Shown in pieces: positions 20,931-33,609 of a stretch of DNA of 64,000 nt. The position numbers were made by a program, and so were the translations under genes. Numbering within the stretch: position 1 is the first letter of the stretch; the number at the start of each line of letters is the position of its first letter. The stretch spans positions 4,005,023 to 4,069,022 of the forward strand of contig CM032669.1 in the NCBI GenBank assembly GCA_019095985.1, given 5' to 3'. This DNA comes from Streblospio benedicti (taxonomy: Eukaryota > Annelida > Polychaeta > Spionida > Spionidae). The notes below the pieces were generated by a model, which saw nothing but the letters and a program-made list of their open reading frames with translations, searched no databases and was not told the origin of the DNA.

Positions 20931-22640
20931 GTGATAGTATGCATAGCAAAGCTTTGCACTTCTGCATTAGTATGACTACTGAAGTATATGCATATTTTCA
21001 AATGTTGCATTATCCCCCACTAAGTATGTTATCATGAGTTTTTTTTATTGCTTGATTAAAAACTTCACAACACAAAAAGTTTGCATACCACTTTTTTGGT
21101 GGAATGTATATAGCTTTATTTTAAACAACTAGCTATAGATATGTTTAAGATGTGGTAGAAAAAGTAGCAAATTACCATTTACAATATCTATATATTTCAA
21201 TGAGGCCCTCATGTATGGAGATTCTGTGCACTTTGACGTTAGTCAGGATGTTTGCTAATCAGTTGAAGTGGGGGCCTTGAACGTTTAACATGAATAATGG
21301 ATCTGTAATCATTTCATTATCATTGACATCTTCTTATGTGGATCTCTTATAATTGAAACATAGAAATTTACAACAATGCAGACACCAGGCGAATTGGGAC
21401 TAAGGTATGTGATGAATAATTGGATTTGCTCAAGCTCTCCTATTTGGATAAGTACCAGCTGGTTGTAAGTTAGTAAATTACATTACATTTTCTTAAGCCT
21501 TCAGTGTGTAAGCAAACATCGAAAATTTCATATTTTATATGCTGAACTGCGGATGCATTGCAGCAAACTTAATCATCATTTGCATAGACTACATGTTGTT
21601 GACTCCTCAGCCTGTTTTTGTAGGCNNNNNNNNNNNNNNNNNNNNNNNNNNNNNNNNNNNNNNNNNNNNNNNNNNNNNNNNNNNNNNNNNNNNNNNNNNN
21701 NNNNNNNNNNNNNNNNNNNNNNNNNAACAAACGTCAATGCAACTGTGGTCTCCCCTGAGTAGAAAGTTACATTTTTTTCAAGAAATATTGACAATATACA
21801 TTTTACAACTACCAAGATCATGAAAAAGTACTGAATTCAACAGTTTTTGATCCGTTTGTTTTTGCAAACCATATAGTTAACAATACACAAACTGCTTTTA
21901 TAATTGGTAGCTTATTTTGCCAAACACACATCGTCTGTCTGTCATCTGCTATGCCGGGATTTGCTGCTTGCTAAACTCTAGGTAAACCACTTTCGTCAAA
22001 GCATTATTTCAATGTGCTAATTCATTAAATCTACAGCTATATGTAAACAAACTACCCAAGAATACATTTCCATTAAAATGTCTTTGTTTTCAACTGTAAT
22101 AATCCCCCTAATATGTAAGACAGTTTGACAATTTTTGTACCCGGAATTGCTTCCTACTTGCTGTCACTAGTCGATGCAAAATCCTGCTGTAGTTAATCCT
22201 ATAAGTGTGTCAAGGTTTTAAGCTTGTGGCTTATGCATAACCTATTCAATAGTAAATACTTTTTCATTCAAGCCTCTATGACTGCTGTTCAATTTATGGC
22301 AAAAACCCTTGATATTCCCGTGGTACAGTATGTTCTATCTTGCTTGCTACTTACTTTGCTGTGACAGGTGCGCTCTTATTAGGTCGCAACAACATAAATC
22401 CATAGGTATTGAAAACGAAATTTAAAATCAATACAAATTTTTTTTAATTAATTGCTGGAGTTTTTGCATATAGTCAACATATTTTTCACACTCAAGTACC
22501 AGCAAATTACAGCGAAGTTGTACAGAAACAGTGGTTTTTTAAGAATGGGGTCCCCAATATGATTTTGTTTGTTTGGTTAACTATCTGAAACTTAGCTTCA
22601 AACCTAAAATCCAGCAGCATAAATTAAATGGAATAGGTTG
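20931..22640. other. AT-rich DNA with assembly gap, no gene seen
   Basis: This stretch contains a run of 100 N at 21,626-21,725, which marks an assembly gap of unknown true size. Open frames through it are short or cross the gap and show no domain. No repeat or RNA gene was recognised. Confidence 0.6.
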
Positions 22641-24190
22641 CTATTACCGGTTCGTCTGTTCCACAAGCTGTAGTGATAAAAACTCGCCTGTCCATCATTA
22701 CCTCAAATTTAGATTGGTGATTGTATTTTGTTAATCATGTCTTTTGACATAAGATTTTACTTGACTCCCAGAATCAACCAAAGCTGAATATAATTTTCCC
22801 TGTATCACTATTATAATTATACAATCCTTATCTATGATTATTGGACATATAGGTTGTGAACTTTGGTTACTGACCATATGACAATTGTAATGAATCGCCT
22901 TTGATTGGTCATTCAAGACGACAGCTGCTAGTTTAAACGTTCAGATTCGTCAGAACGTGTTGTTGTACGTAGTTCACGTTGGCGCCCCGGAGGAGATTGC
23001 TGCTGATTAGCTTGACGTCAATCAGGAATTATATGTGAGCCAAAGGGATGAGCGGCGTTACACCTACGACAAAATGGTGTGGCACCCTCATTGGGGGTCC
23101 TTACATCATGAAAACCCAAAAAATGCCTGGTACAAACCCGCATTTACGCGGCCTCATAGGCGTATTGCCTGTGTGATGGGCATTGTTTGTTCAGGGTGGA
23201 CCGCGTGACCCACTATTGAACTTACAAGGACAATTCCTAGCGATGTGACCATGGGTCCCACAATCATAGCACTCAATATCAGCGAGGGCCCTCGATCTTG
23301 GTATGATCGATTTTGTTGGTTAAAATATGATGGGTGCGCCCTAGGCCGATTGGTCTAATGCCATTCGGGAGTGGTGCTGATTGAATGTTGTTATTAGTTT
23401 GAAATGCATTCACGTTCGGGGGCCCACATGATCCATTTTTTCAAGATACTTGTGAGATCATACGCAGCTTGAATGTCTTGTACGTTGGCTATTATCACCT
23501 TTTCCCCGTATTTCTGGGAGAAGGCCATTGACGAAGAATACCCTACGATGTTACGATCTTTTTATGTTACAATGATCTAGATGTTTCCAACATTTCTGTA
23601 TAGTATGTAAATAATACCTCTCCGTTTCTTTGTTTTCGGGTTACAAGTGAGCTGAGATGTAATTTTGTGTTGCTAAAGTTCTTATGAAGTAAATCCATCA
23701 ATTTATTATATGTATCTCGTTCTGATAATGGAGCCTGGGTCACGAGTTTGCTCGCTGGACCAGTGAGGAGCAAGGTTAAGTAACTGACCTTCTGTCCTCA
23801 TCTAGCTCTGTAAGAGCAAAATAATTGTCCAGACACGTCTGGTAGAGTTCAAAATCTTCATCTGTGTGCCCGAAAATGTTTTTGGGGCAGGGGCAGATGG
23901 TCTCATTACACCATTATGATTATTCGCACGGGGGGGGGGCGGGGGCTGCTTCTCGTACTACTGACGGCATCAGCCAACTTCTCAGCAATCTTATTGACCA
24001 TATAAATATTTTGGCGACTCTGCTGGGTAAGAGTGTCAGCTATCTGCCAACTCAATTGGCTGCCTTGCTCATGTAATATGCGTTCAAACGACGTTGGGGC
24101 ACGGGCCCCCTTCTTAGGATGGTTAATTGGGCTATTTGAGCGTGAAGACGCTGGAGTATTGTCATTTGATAAACAGAGCCGCCTTTGAGT
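22640..24190 (-). pseudogene. Gag-protease remnant of another LTR retrotransposon (fossil)
   Basis: On the minus strand a gag-like region (about 24,190-23,560) is followed by a CCHC zinc knuckle (CYDCGTHGHIARNC, near 23,240-23,285) and an aspartic protease core (ALVDSGSQV, near 22,760-22,790). That order is typical of Ty3/Gypsy-type gag-pol elements. Reverse transcriptase and integrase are not visible beside it. Broken in several places, it differs from the env-bearing family because it has a zinc knuckle. Confidence 0.65.
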
Positions 24191-24960
24191 TACCTATTTT
24201 TGTCTTGTTGATTACATCTACCTTAAACGGCCAGCGACCGCCCTCGCTTTTGAGGATGCCCAGTTGCCTGGGGCTCAAAGGGGTAGTGTTTACATATCGA
24301 CAATAGCTATATAACCTATAATTTCAAGTGTCATTATGACAGCACTATAATCATTTAAATATATGTAAGTATGTAATAAACAATAACAACTTACGCGATA
24401 CTTCAAATCGGCCGCCTACGATCGTCTATGCGCATTGGCACAGCTTTTTGGTCGGTCGTCATTGCGCTTGTGCTTAAGACGGTCGTAGTGGGTCGTGGTC
24501 TGCACCGGGATGGCCGCCGCCCGCAGGAGGTAGATGGTTGCTCGCCTGCCGGAAAGCGGTGGACTTTGGAGAGAAGGCTGCTGTTTCACACAATCTTGAG
24601 TGCAAGAGGTACGAGATAAATCATTTGCCCCGAGTTCTCACACCATGTCACGAAGCAAGAAGAGGTAATTGAGTAACTCCCTTGTTCGGCTCATCCAATA
24701 AAGATAACGATCCAATAAAATTATAGTCTTTATCTTCATTTGTGTGTGTTTGTATGCGACGCATGCGGAAGCGGAGAAGTCAGCACACTTTGGAATCCAG
24801 CCACCTTCTGCTGGCATTCCTCTGCCTCTAGCTTTTAAACCAGAAAGTCGGCAGCGCCGCACCGACACGGATTCAAGCTCCGCCCATCATACGTGATCTC
24901 GCAGTTACCATCAAACAGTAACAAGAGCGAGTTAGCCTTTTAGACTAGCAATTGCATATT
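24191..24960. other. Region without a recognised gene
   Basis: Mixed-composition DNA between two retroelement fossils. AATAAA-type signals near 24,697 and 24,714 and a GT-rich tract near 24,740 might be remains of an LTR, but no matching partner LTR was found. Short frames at 24,428-24,619 and 24,638-24,868 have no recognisable domain. Confidence 0.4.
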
Positions 24961-24989
24961 GATATGTACATCAATATACGACAAAGATA

Positions 24990-26400
24990 AACAAGCAAGC
25001 CGATCACGATGCGACCGACTCATCAGGAGATATCCCACCTGGCCAGCACACGCCAGATGCACGTGATGACCACTGCCGGCAGTACATCTCTGCAGCGGCT
25101 GAAAGAAGATGGCATAAACAAATGCCCTTCATCCGATGCACCAAGCATTGATAGAGATGACATGATGAACAACTCACAGTACGAGGCCGGGAGTGGAATC
25201 TCGCAACTACCCAACATACGGGCCACCGACATGCATTCTATAGACAGTATAGATACTACGACCGTCATAGGCTGACAAACTTAACTTGGGCTGATCATGA
25301 AAATGTGATGATGCAAGCAATCAAAACCCTGCAACAACGATTCAAGTCTCTCACTGATAGAGTAAAACACTCTACTCACTCAGCGAACACCACACCCCCC
25401 GTTTGCACTCTCTCTCCACCAGTGCATCACTCCAGCTCACTCACGCCTACAGACGTCTCAGAAAATGGTCAATCACATGTTAGACACCTTTACCAACACT
25501 CAAAGACAACTGATCAGCAACCTTCACACGGATTTGAAAAGAGTGATGACACAAACGACATCTCAACTCACTGCAGACTTCCTGCAACATATTGACCATC
25601 TCACAGAGCGCATTGACGACCTGGGCCAAATCCTGTCAGACCACCAACAAACTCAAGCCTCCACCGACAAACGGACCAACAAACAAGTAGCTAACCTTCA
25701 AGCTGCCCAGACCAAAAACACAAAACAACTAAAAAGCCATGCAGCGAGAGATCACGGCCATCACACGAGACATGCTTGCAATCGACGGGAACGCATCGAC
25801 AGCATAAAACAGTATGTCAGAGAACTGGCGCATGCCTTGAAAGGGTGCTGGCCACACGCCAGGACCAAACATTGCAGCAAATCCACCAGAACCTCGTCAA
25901 CAATAGTCCACTCTGCCCACCCCCGACCCCGACCTGTGTCCAGCAACCCCATCGGCAAAGTCTGTGACGGCGGATACACACCCACATCGCCGCACAGGTA
26001 GCCGCGACTCGCAGACAGCACCTGATGCCTCATCTCACCATGACCAGCCAGCTGTCAGCAGACACTCCAACCAGCCACCACCTGGTATCAATCAAATCCC
26101 AGCATACCCTGACGCAGACCCAGGCTATGCTCTAGCAGGCCGCCTAGCTGGATTTACTTTGACAAAATGGCCACCAAACTAGCAAACACATGCTGTGATT
26201 CTCCTAAAATAGCTGCACCCACGCTCAACGGCGCCAAGACTCCAGCTTCGAGACATAGTGGTCAAGCATAGAGGACACCTTCACATACCTGCAGTGGCCC
26301 AAAACAACCCAAAACGGCTGGCTCTACTGCCTACGGTCCTGCAGGACTATGCAAAGTGCATTATAATAGTATGCCAGCCGCAGAAAAAGTCACCTGACAC
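24990..26400 (+). pseudogene. Gag-like remnant, copy 2
   Basis: Plus-strand frames match the gag of copy 1: the helical TQRQLISNLHTD segment lies near 25,495-25,530 and the coiled-coil-like region runs to about 25,850. It has the same 5' neighbour sequence as copy 1 from about 24,960 onward. Broken in several places. Confidence 0.65.
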
Positions 26401-29400
26401 GAGCCCGACCATGATGAGCCCGCTGACGAGCCCGCTTCAAGCTGGACAATCTTTCCAACGACCTCCGCTATCAACAGCAAATTCTAGACGTGTACACCAA
26501 CACACGTCCGCCTTCATGGGTAAAGACGGTAAACTTGGTGAATGTAAAACTCGCCCCGCAAAATCACATTGAAACCTGACGCAGAGCCCAAACACTTCTC
26601 TCAATATCGTTACCACCCGCAGTGCAAACGCATGGCAGAGAAAATCAAAGAGATGCTCGACCAAGGTATAAATGTGTGTCTTCCCACATCAAGTGGGTAA
26701 GCCCCCCTGTACCTGTTCGCAAAGGGGTTAAAAAGTAGAAAACACCTGCAATCACCGAACGACATGTACGAGATCCTCTCGATAATTGATCTCCACAGAT
26801 TAAACGCGAATTGCATTTGGGGCAAATGGAGCATCCCAAAAGTTCAAGCCATCATAGACACCATCGCTGAACGAAAAGCAAACATCTTCAGTAACCTGAA
26901 TCTCAAACAGGGTTATTTTCAGATACCCCTCCATAAAGACAGCCTACCGCTTCTGCGAATTCTATTTTGAAAACAAAGGATATGTCTTCACAAAATGTGC
27001 ACATCAATTTCACCGAAGTGATGGCCACAGTCCTCCCACATCACATCGGCATATGTGCAATACCTGGACGACATCCTCGTATTTTGCCCAACATAGTGCA
27101 ACACCACGAAGATCTCCATAACGTCCTCATGTCCATTGTAAAATCAGGCCTAAAGCTAGCCACCTCCAAATAAACTTTTGGCGCAACCTCATGTGACTAC
27201 TTGGGGCACACAATCATGTCCGATGGAATCAAATACTCAAAAGCACACACGGATCTAATCACCACATTCCCAACTCTCTCCAAACCCAGGGAACTAAGAA
27301 GTTTTCTTGGGATCTGCGGCTATTTTTCAAACTACATACCAAAAAAAGGAGACAAGGTGACCCCCCTCCTCAATCTACTCAAAAAAGGTGTTAAATGGGA
27401 CTGGACTTCAGCTTGCACCGAAAGCTTCGAAGCGCTTAAACGTACACTGGCATCCAGGCCACTGCTTCACTATGCAGACCACACCAAACGTTTCTATCTC
27501 TTCATGGATGCAAGCTTCTCAGCCATCAGCGGAGCCCTCATGCAACAAGACAACACAGGGAACCTAGTGCCAATCGCCTATTGCGGACAATCACTCACAC
27601 AACCGGAATGTAAAAGAGATATTCTAGAACTTGAAATCCTAGCAGTGTGCTACTCCCTTGCTCAATTCGACTACTACCTCAGCTACAACAAATTCACACT
27701 TTATGTGGATAACAACAGCCTCAGCAAGTTTCTTGCAAATTTAGAAACGACTCACACCCAAATTGGCAAGGTAGGTGCTTTTCATCAGCGGATATGACTA
27801 CGAAATACATCACATTAAAGGCTCCAAAAATGTATTGGCAGACAGACTCAGTCGCCGCACCTACAATATCACGCACAACGCCAGCAGACTAAAAAGCTAG
27901 AAACGTTCCCCCTGCACTCTGCCGACATCTCTGCCATCACTGATCAGCATCAAAATAAAAAAGCTCACAAACAACAAAATATCGCCAAACAAGCCGATCC
28001 AGTACTGCCGGCAACAAGTGAACCACCACCCCAAAATCAACATTCTATCATTCCGTTAAAAATATCTGCCAATAACCCACGCTGATTGGTTAATCAGCGT
28101 GCTCAATTTTGCGATGGAAAACATGCTCCAGAGTGCGCGGACGGCGCTTAGTCTAAACTCACATTATCAATACAGCCGCTGACATCGCAAGTAGTGTTCT
28201 GAGTAGCAGAGAGCAGAAGTTTAGACTAACGCCGTAGTAGTGGTCTCCGCGCCAAACAAACAAAATTGATTTGGAATGAGAATGTTATAATATGATTTAT
28301 TTTAAAATAAAATGGATTTTAGTTATGATAGAATGGTGATTGACCACTGATTGTCTTGTCAATCGTGAATTTGAGCATGTTGATGTTCGATTTACCCTCA
28401 CTTCGTTTGGGTAAATCAGACGTCAGCAACTCAGCATGCTCAATTTTGAAATCAGACGTCAGCATGCTCAATTTCAGGATTGCCACGACAATCTCGAGGT
28501 CAATTCCTACAATTGACCACACTTTTCACATTTCAGGACGACTCACACCCCTCAACATGAAACACCACATCAAAATACCCCCAAGCTTCCCCATCGTCAT
28601 CGCCACAAGATTTTCTGGTAGCACAACAACATGATGAATTTTGCCAGGACCTTACAGCCTATATCATGCACCGCACAGTACCACCAACTTCCAAAAGACG
28701 CCACAGCGTCTCTGGGAAAAGCAAAAATTCGCATTGCCTTCTGGGCACACCCGAACTCCTTTATAACATCTCACCTGACAACAGAAACTCAAAAGCATCA
28801 ACACACCTTTGCCTGGTCGTGCTCACTACAATGCAACAGACATTCATCAAAGCAGTGCACGATTCACACAAGGGCACCCACTTTGGTTTCAACAAAACCT
28901 TGGACCTTATCAAACGTACTTATATATGGCGCTTCATGGGAACCATGGTCAAAAGATACATCGCTAACTGCATCACCTGTAACAAGGCCAAGAACTCCCC
29001 TGCCGCACCAGCACGCACCAGAACACCCCCGTGTTGTCACCCCATGCCCCCGTTTTAGAAGGTAGGAGCGGACCAGATCGGAAAATTCGCCATGACAGCT
29101 AACAAAAGTCTATACATTGCTATGGTCATGTGTCATACCAGTCGCATGGTTTGTGCCTGGCCAACAAAAACCACCTCAGCAGCAGAATTTGCAAAAGGAT
29201 TCGTCAAAAACGTCCTCGCCATCTACGGCGTGCCCAACGAATAATCTCCTATCACCGTAGCAACTTTATAGCGCAGGCGTATGGAAAGAATCAGCCCTAA
29301 TATGGGAATGGACCTTAAGTACAGCAGCTCCTTTTCTTGCCCCGTCCAACGGACAATCAGAAAGGCAAAATAAAGTTATCCCTAACATTCTGCGCTGTGT

Positions 29401-29900
29401 TTGCTAAACAAATACCCGCACATGGGACGAAATGCCCCCCCATCGTTATATTATTCTTAACATGAACAAACAAAGTAACATGCCACCGGATTCTCGCCAC
29501 AAGAAATAATCTACGGCAAAAACCTACGCCAAATAACTGACATGTCACCCCACATACAAACCTCTTCATCAACATGCCGCCGACATCAGATACGCCCATC
29601 AACAGGCCATGGCCGCAATCAATCAGCAGAACCTGACCATGTTGGACCAACACAACCGCAATACAGCACCAACCTCCCCACTCAAGGAAGGAGACATCTG
29701 TTTTGGTGCCAACCAGCTCAATGGCCCACACAGCAACAAAAACTACAATCAATCAATCGCCGGCCATAAAAGGTCGTCAAACGCACCCCACACACCAAGT
29801 GTACCTACACAACATAACCACTGACAAACCGTTGAAAAACCCAGTAAGCATCACGCACATCGTTTGCCCTCCCACTTCTATGGAAATTCAACCCCAATCA
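26400..29900 (+). pseudogene. Pol remnant (RT, RNase H, integrase), copy 2
   Basis: The reverse transcriptase spans about 26.44-27.3 kb. RNase H lies at 27,201-27,900, with MDASFSAISG near 27,505 and the DNNSL motif near 27,710. The integrase HHCC module is at about 28,850-28,990 (CITCNKAK) and its core continues to about 29.9 kb. Parts correspond one-to-one to the minus-strand copy. Broken many times, and carrying an unrelated insert at 28,042-28,507. Confidence 0.8.
28042..28507. mobile_element. ~466-bp foreign insert with inverted repeats in pol
   Basis: Comparison with copy 1 shows that CAAAATCAACA and ATTGACC, adjacent there, are separated here by ~466 bp. The insert contains a perfect 10-bp-arm hairpin (CACGCTGATT-GGTT-AATCAGCGTG, 28,078-28,101) and a wider pair of ~16-bp arms (CGGCGCTTAGTCTAAAC near 28,143 and GTTTAGACTAACGCCG near 28,217). 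It carries no gene. It is probably a small fold-back or MITE-like element, family unknown. Confidence 0.55.
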
Positions 29901-29957
29901 CCCCACTAACCTACCCTACTCTCAGCCTACGTTAGTGACATCAGCATAAATTCATCC

Positions 29958-31720
29958 CTGCAACTAGATCAAAAAAGTGTTCAAAGAACACTGCGTCGCT
30001 AGAACAACGTTGACTTATGGACAATTAAGATAATATATTGAAAAAATGTATACTTTTACAATCAAAAAAATCTATGAATTTGAAGAGAAACATCAGAATG
30101 AATCAGAATCAATATATCCAGCATAAGGCTATTTGTGTTGCCATACAATAGTACTGGATAACAAGTAGTGCTGCATATCAGTGACAATTTCAATATCGAT
30201 TATCGGTTCAGGCCAAACGATAGATAATCGATAGTATCGTGAGTATTTATATGTCGAAAATTAATCAGTATATATGTATATTGATTAACTTTTCACGTAA
30301 AAATACTCAGGATACTATTGACGTTTTATGAATAACTATACATATTTTTAATTGATGTTTTGATTGCAGTGTTTGTGTATTGATTTTAATTTTACCCACG
30401 AACAACAGATTTCAGTCAATCTACTAAAATAATTCAACTGTGTCACGCCGTAGCGCTGAAAACATGTCTGAGCTACTTTATTTGCGTTGTGATAATTATC
30501 ATATGTAATATCATATTATATAAATGCATGTTGCTTCGGGTACTAGTCCACACTTGCCAAAATGGCGACTGGCAAGGAAACTGATGTCAATGTGTTGAAA
30601 ATTCTTGTTACTAGTATACACTTAAGATATTATAGTAACATTAAAATGAAGTATGCACGATCATTCCTAATGAGGTTTTTCATAGTTATCTAGTTTTCAT
30701 CCCGATGACACTGCTTCTAAATGCCATTTGACGGGTTTTATATAATGAAACATGTGGCAGGATCTTACATGATCTTACATGTTATGGGTACATCAATACA
30801 CAATCAATAAATAAAGTAAATACGTAAGTAAAACAACGTATGTAAGTAGACAATAGGAGATCAATAGAGATGCTGAGCAGACGATATAGAAGCCATATAT
30901 CGAGAAAAACGGAGGTGACGATAGCACAACGATAATATCGGGGAAAAGCCAGTATCTTTGCATGGCGATATTATTGCAAGATCAAACCGATTCTCGCTTG
31001 GTGTTTCTAAACGAGCAATTAACCAATAGTCCGATATATCGATGCAGTACTAATAACAATAACAGTTGTTATTGAAAAGGAGACTAAAGATCTCGAAAAC
31101 TAGTTTTATAGTATTATTATTGTTTTGATTTTGGAAATAAAGGCAGTGAATAGAAGAGAGTTGTGTATAAAATGAGACCTTATGCTGCATACCAGGTACA
31201 TTCGATTTTACAGTACTAATAACAAGATGATAATCAATATCAGTTTCAAATCCAATAATCAATTTTGGTGCTTGGTTGAAATATTGATTTTTCTTGGTGG
31301 CTGAATAAGATGCATATGGACAAATGAAACAGCTTTGTTAATATGATTTTTTGATGCAATAATTCTGTGATTTATTGTAGTTTAATTGGGACCGTTTGAG
31401 TACTACATTCATCGTTACTCGTTACTAGTAGACTTACGTCATAATTATACGCACACGGGTATGACGTACACGCACGTTGTAAATATACTAAGTGCACTGA
31501 ATATTATAAAAAATGTCATAAAAAGCGCTTCTAGAAAACAAAATTTAATTGGCAGAGCGCCCAAAATCATATCACTTCGTGTCGCTTCATAGTCGTGTAA
31601 AGTTTGAATGAAATCTGTGAACGGTAAAAGCTCTAGCTTGTCCGAGACACACATACATACATAGATACATAGAAACAAAGTGATCACAAGGCTTTCGCTT
31701 CAGCTACTGAAGCGACGCAA
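29958..31720. mobile_element. ~1.76-kb non-coding insert between pol and env of copy 2
   Basis: The spacer of the Gypsy family is interrupted here: TCAGCATAAATTCATCCC lies at the left border and AATAACAGTGCTCCACG resumes at the right, as in copy 1. The insert is AT-rich, with several ATCGATA-like motifs (30,195-30,235; 30,880-31,050), a TGTCCGAGACACACATACATA tail-like part near 31,640 and a 7-bp-arm hairpin near its right end (GCTTCAG-CTA-CTGAAGC). No coding region. The family is not recognised. Confidence 0.5.
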
Positions 31721-32389
31721 TAACAGTGCTCCACGCTAACCCGGTCAACCGGAACCTTCGTCACCTGCCGATGACAGACAGGATGGCAGACCTCCCGCCC
31801 AGACAGACACTGACAAAGGACGTGCCGCAGCGATGATTCCATTTCTAACCGAGTGTTCGCTGTAACGATGTGAAACCAAGGGCATCACATCGTACAGTCG
31901 CCGTCAACCAGGATTAGGGACCTGCACGCATGCAGTGACTGGCTGGCAGCCCAGTGCAAGCATACCCACGCCAGCATCTTTCCCATACACCATGGCGACC
32001 ACGTGGACGAGCCACTGCTACGCCCTAGTCAAAAGGGCGCATCCACATTCCCCTCAAAATGTCACAGCGGTCAAGGCCTTCAACATCAATCCACGCACCA
32101 AACCGACATCTTGTAAACAACAAAACCACTAATTAAAAACAAACACGGAAACTCCCATTGCTCAGCCATAGTGTGCCTCGGTCTCACATGCCATCACCAT
32201 GCTTAAAACTCAGCTCACCTCATCACTCGTCACATTGCGCCCAGAGCTCCCATAGGACCAGCCTCAACACGCATCCGCGCGCAGCAAAACCGCCCAGCCT
32301 CATCACTCGACACTTTACACCATCTCCACCACACTCATGGGGACCCTCAAGTTGGCGAAAACCCGCCAATTACAGAGCAAAAACACAAA

Positions 32390-33420
32390 ATATGCGGGTC
32401 ATAATACTCCTTGGACACTATTCCAAACCGTAGGAGAACACGCCCCGCATATCACATACAAGGCGGGGGTTGGTTTTCACACATGCATTTCATGCAATAA
32501 TACACGCAGACAGACACTTCGATCTTCACTTTATTATCAAAATACCCCCCTAAACGACATGGCACGCAAAATCTACAGCGACAAATGCATCGCAATAGAT
32601 TTCACATCCAGACGGTATGGGACAAAACCCGTGCCTCTACATCAAGAACATCACCAAAACTCGAACTAAAACAACTCAAACAACTAAAAAACAACAAACT
32701 GAGCAAAAACATGAAAATACCACAACGACTTGCCCCAGCTATTCCTAGTGGTAGACGGGCCCGCAAAACGTTTTTCAGGCTTCCCCTTGTTGCATATGTT
32801 GACCGTGTTTGGCACAGCCAAACACTGGATGTCAGAAAACTCAAAGCACGGCCTTTAAAACAATGTCAAACCAATGCCCAATCCCCGACGCCAACTGCGA
32901 CAATCTCTACAAAGCATTCCAAGACACATATAATGCCATGACTCACCACATCAACGGCCTAGTCACGGTACGTCACCAAGATGAAAACACTCCTAGCCAA
33001 TAATCAACAACATGGACAAGCTCAACGACCAAATCAATCGATTTCGCCTCATTCGCCTCCCAAGCGAACTCAACTACCTACTGAGATCCTCGCAGTGCTA
33101 AACAGACCTCAACAACGCACAGAACACATCTTACAGTTCCAAGATGTACTCACGGATTTCACCACTGGCCTCAAAAACACTCGCCAAAACCATACCCCCC
33201 AAGCCTCGTGTCACCAAAATCATTGAGCAAAGGCTTACGCACACTATCATTCAAAACCGATGATACACCTATCAACTGCTACTCCACAAACCATCTAAAA
33301 GCAATACTACTACAAGACCTCCCTCCGCTAGAAGCGCACATACTGACGGCACCCCTCGTCAGTTCAATCCCAGTCCCCATCATCATCTTGTCAATTCCCG
33401 GCCATTTTTAACCTGTACCA
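32390..33420 (+). pseudogene. Envelope-like remnant, copy 2
   Basis: Plus-strand frames after the spacer correspond to the env region of copy 1, including the signal-like start near 32,392 and the helical region with CDNLYKAFQDTYNAMTHH (about 32,895-32,950). The remnant is broken and runs into low-complexity sequence at the assembly gap. Confidence 0.6.
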
Positions 33421-33609
33421 CATGATTGCTCAACCCCCCCCCCCCATCCCCTGGGCCCCAAAAAACGCCCAAAAAAACCCTGCCCCCCCCTGGGCCCCTT
33501 ACAAGAATTNNNNNNNNNNNNNNNNNNNNNNNNNNNNNNNNNNNNNNNNNNNNNNNNNNNNNNNNNNNNNNNNNNNNNNNNNNNNNNNNNNNNNNNNNNN
33601 NNNNNNNNN
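33421..33609. other. Assembly gap with C/A-homopolymer edge
   Basis: One hundred N occupy 33,510-33,609. The ~85 bases before them are runs of C and A with few other bases, which is unlike the flanking env remnant and looks like poor base calling at a contig end. The true start of the downstream gene is hidden in this gap. Confidence 0.85.

Larger units (their letters stand above)
24960..33509 (+). mobile_element. Broken env-bearing Ty3/Gypsy retrotransposon (fossil, copy 2)
   Basis: This is the same family as 0.56-12.2 kb, on the opposite strand. Gag (from about 24,990), reverse transcriptase and RNase H (about 26.4-27.9 kb), integrase (about 28.5-29.9 kb), spacer (about 31.74-32.35 kb) and env (about 32.39-33.42 kb) follow in the expected order. 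Two stretches absent from copy 1 (28,042-28,507 and 29,958-31,720) are later inserts. The copy is incomplete at both ends, broken many times, and ends at an assembly gap. It lacks the Harbinger fragment of copy 1. Both Gypsy copies look comparably degraded, so neither is a young insertion. Confidence 0.85.

Noticed and set aside
21539-21823. Open frames spanning the N run
   Set aside because: They are held open by the gap itself and have no support.
31600-31730. Helitron 3' end (hairpin near 31,700)
   Set aside because: A hairpin is present, but it is not followed by a CTRR terminus and no TC start is evident at the left border.
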